DNA of 7,194 nucleotides, taken from Clostridia bacterium (GTDB lineage Bacteria; Bacillota; Clostridia; Monoglobales; Monoglobaceae). A program made the position numbers and the translations under genes. Shown one piece after another: positions 5,525 through 7,194 of the stretch. Below the pieces are notes generated by a model. That model searched no databases. It was not told where the DNA came from and saw only the letters and a list, made by a program, of their open reading frames with translations. The first letter of the stretch is position 1; the number at the start of each line of letters is the position of its first letter. The stretch lies in the NCBI GenBank assembly GCA_017625185.1, contig JAGALN010000131.1, positions 1-7,194 on the forward strand, in the 5' to 3' direction.

Positions 5525-7194
5525 ATGAAAAAAACCAGATTGCTTTGCGGTATCTTAAGCATCTGCCTGGTGCTGATGTGCAGTGCCATTCCGGCAATGG
5601 CGCTGACCTTCAACGACGTGGAGGGCGACCCCACCGTTTCCTGGGCAAAGGATGCCATTTTGCAGATGACCGATGCAGGATATATCAAGGGCTATGAAGA
5701 TGGCACCTATAAGCCCTACCGTGCCATCTCCAAACTGGAATGTCTGCTTTTGATGGGCAGAATTTTGGGAGCGGAAGAGGCTGATTATGCAGAGGTTTCT
5801 GCTGCGGCAAAGGCACAGTACGGTCAGGTTGCTGCCAAGTATAACGGAACCTATGTGACCGAGCTCAGTTATCTTTTGTATTTAGGAATCCTGACCGAGA
5901 GTGATTTGGCAAGCTATGCCTCTGCGGCAAATGCCAACACCGAGCTCTTCCGGCATCAGGCAGCGGTTTTGATGTCTAAAATGCTGGGCAGAAATACCGA
6001 AGCAAAGGCGTATGTTGCAGAGGGGGAAACCTATGCAGACAGCGGTTTGATTCCTGCTTCCTCCAAACCCTATGTGGAGTATGTTACCGAAGAGGGCATT
6101 ATGAACGGCATGGACGCCAATGAGGCCGGCGAGCCGCAGTTCTCTCCCACCACCTCCCTGACCCGTGCCCAGATGGCAATGCTCTTATCCAGAATGATTG
6201 ACCGACTGGATAAGATGGTTTATAGGGCAACCATTGATACCTTGGATCTTGCCAATGGGGTTATCCTGATGGATAAAAACGGTTCCGGCAGCGAAAGAAA
6301 GATCAATGAGGACACCGTTGCCCGGAAGGATGGCATGGAAATCAGCCTGTCTGCTCTTGAGGAGGGCAGTGAGGTTACAGCCCTGGAAATTGACGGACAT
6401 ATTCAGGTGATTACGGTAAACGGTCAGGGAACCACCCAGCCTGAGGAAGACGGCACCCTGGTTTACGCTAAAATTTCTCAGCTGGCAACCAACGCCTCCG
6501 GCAAGAAGATTACCCTGGCGGATACCGAGGATTCCTCCAACAAGGCAACCTATACCGCAACAGAGAATTGTGCGTATTCTATCAATGGCAGCAAGGCAAG
6601 CTTCACCGATCTGAAAAAGAATGACTTTGTCAAGGTTATCATTAAGAACGGTAAGATTGTATCTGTTGCAGTGTCCGAAAAAACTGAGACCATTCAGGGC
6701 ACTTTGGAAGAGGTTGAATTTGATGAAGAAAATCACGTTTACCTGACCGTAGAGGACCAGACCTATGTGGTATCCAACAAGGGAGCCAAGGTGGAACGGG
6801 ATGACGAAACGGTAGAGTACCGGGAATTGACAGCGGGGGACAAGATGACCCTGACCCTGACCTATGGTAAGGTGACCAAGGTGGTTGCAACCAGCTCACT
6901 GGAGAAGTTCAGTGGCGTTCTGCAGGAAATCATTATCGCAAAGACCCCGTCGGTGACCATTTTGGTTGACGGTGAGGAGGTCAATTACAGACTTCGTTCC
7001 AATGTTAAGGTTAAGGTATCCGGCACCGATGCCACCATCTATGACCTGCGCCCTGGTGTTTCAGTCAGCGGAACCCTGGACGGTGAGGAAATCAAGAGCA
7101 TCAATGCGACTACCTTTGTGACCAACGAAAAGGGCGAATTTACCGCTGAGGTCCTGAACATCAACACCAACTATAAGGTGATTACCGTAGTTGA
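5525..7194 (+). CDS. Secreted SLH-domain surface protein with tandem beta modules, 3'-partial
   Basis: The frame runs open from ATG 5525 to the right edge, giving 556 visible residues and no stop. A signal peptide is clear: MKKTR, a hydrophobic core, AMA|LT cleavage near residue 26. Three N-terminal SLH-type units follow. The first, about 28-83, shows FNDV, SWAKDAI, GYIKGYEDGTYKP. The second, about 96-155, is diverged, with YLLYLGIL and FRHQAAVLMSKMLG. The third, about 168-226, shows TYADSGLIP, YVEYVTEEGIMNG, FSPTTSLTRAQMA. From about residue 232 onward lie tandem beta modules of 65-75 residues ending in strands such as NGKIVSVAV and YGKVTKVVAT. The protein should be exported and held on the wall by SLH binding to secondary cell-wall polymer, with the modules exposed. 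Only two cysteines (73, 349) occur in the visible mature part. It is divergently paired with the other SLH gene, but the sequences differ enough that this is not a recent duplication. Likely an S-layer or surface-layer-associated protein; the unseen C-terminus could carry an enzymatic or binding domain. Confidence 0.87.
   Translation, partial: MKKTRLLCGILSICLVLMCSAIPAMALTFNDVEGDPTVSWAKDAILQMTDAGYIKGYEDGTYKPYRAISKLECLLLMGRILGAEEADYAEVSAAAKAQYGQVAAKYNGTYVTELSYLLYLGILTESDLASYASAANANTELFRHQAAVLMSKMLGRNTEAKAYVAEGETYADSGLIPASSKPYVEYVTEEGIMNGMDANEAGEPQFSPTTSLTRAQMAMLLSRMIDRLDKMVYRATIDTLDLANGVILMDKNGSGSERKINEDTVARKDGMEISLSALEEGSEVTALEIDGHIQVITVNGQGTTQPEEDGTLVYAKISQLATNASGKKITLADTEDSSNKATYTATENCAYSINGSKASFTDLKKNDFVKVIIKNGKIVSVAVSEKTETIQGTLEEVEFDEENHVYLTVEDQTYVVSNKGAKVERDDETVEYRELTAGDKMTLTLTYGKVTKVVATSSLEKFSGVLQEIIIAKTPSVTILVDGEEVNYRLRSNVKVKVSGTDATIYDLRPGVSVSGTLDGEEIKSINATTFVTNEKGEFTAEVLNINTNYKVITVV
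6218..7114 (+). repeat. Tandem beta-module repeats in the rightward SLH protein (protein level)
   Basis: Four diverged modules can be aligned by eye at residues of about 232-298, 311-384, 387-457 and 458-530; a fifth seems to begin before the edge. Each has an opening strand (YRATIDTLD, YAKISQLAT, IQGTLEEVE, FSGVLQEII), then a middle strand pair with a Tyr-containing or positively charged strand, then an L..GD/L..G turn (ALEEGSEV, DLKKNDFV, ELTAGDKM, DLRPGVSV) and a closing strand with an I/V..V or I..I pattern. The layout suggests small beta barrels on a string. No DNA-level repeat is evident. Confidence 0.6.

Noticed and set aside
6185..6736. 183-codon minus-strand open frame opposite the rightward SLH gene
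   Set aside because: Antisense to a convincing continuous SLH protein, no ribosome binding site, no recognisable motif.
6845..6861. Short direct repeat of ACCCTG units in the rightward SLH gene
   Set aside because: It simply encodes alternating Thr-Leu in a beta strand; too short to be a meaningful DNA repeat.

Overview
The window reads as low-to-moderate G+C Gram-positive DNA, most likely a gut-type Clostridia (Bacillota). Every gene whose start is inside the window has a strong AGGAGG-type Shine-Dalgarno site, and two encode exported proteins with S-layer homology (SLH) domains. Genus cannot be told from the sequence. The genes are moderately G+C-rich, and the divergent intergenic region (5271-5524) is strikingly A+T-rich.

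Layout. (1) Positions 1-2286 hold the end of a plus-strand, phage-like structural operon. First is the 3' part of a beta-propeller-like virion protein of the head-tail stabilisation type. It overlaps by 11 bp a complete 422-residue virion-associated protein with a duplicated N-terminal module, a Tyr/Ala-rich helical core and a Lys/Ser-rich tail. A strong hairpin terminator (2294-2336) closes this operon. (2) Positions 2346-5270, minus strand, hold a complete 974-residue secreted SLH protein converging on the phage operon. It has a signal peptide, a Pro/Gly/Ser/Glu-rich linker, three SLH units and a long cysteine-free beta-rich ectodomain. (3) Positions 5271-5524 form a divergent promoter region. 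It contains a good sigma-A-type promoter for the rightward gene and a perfectly palindromic ATTATAAT that gives a -10 hexamer on both strands. (4) Position 5525 to the right edge holds a second secreted SLH protein, cut off by the window. It has a signal peptide, three N-terminal SLH units and at least four tandem beta modules of about 65-75 residues.

How the parts relate. The two SLH genes form a divergent pair of cell-wall-anchored surface proteins, probably S-layer or S-layer-associated, that could be co-regulated from one compact region. The phage genes end against this pair without any visible integrase, tRNA or attachment site. The junction may be a prophage or phage remnant next to a surface-protein locus, or SLH genes inside a larger mobile region; the window cannot decide. 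No RNA gene, CRISPR array, insertion sequence or origin was found, and no gene-free stretch exceeds about 255 bases.
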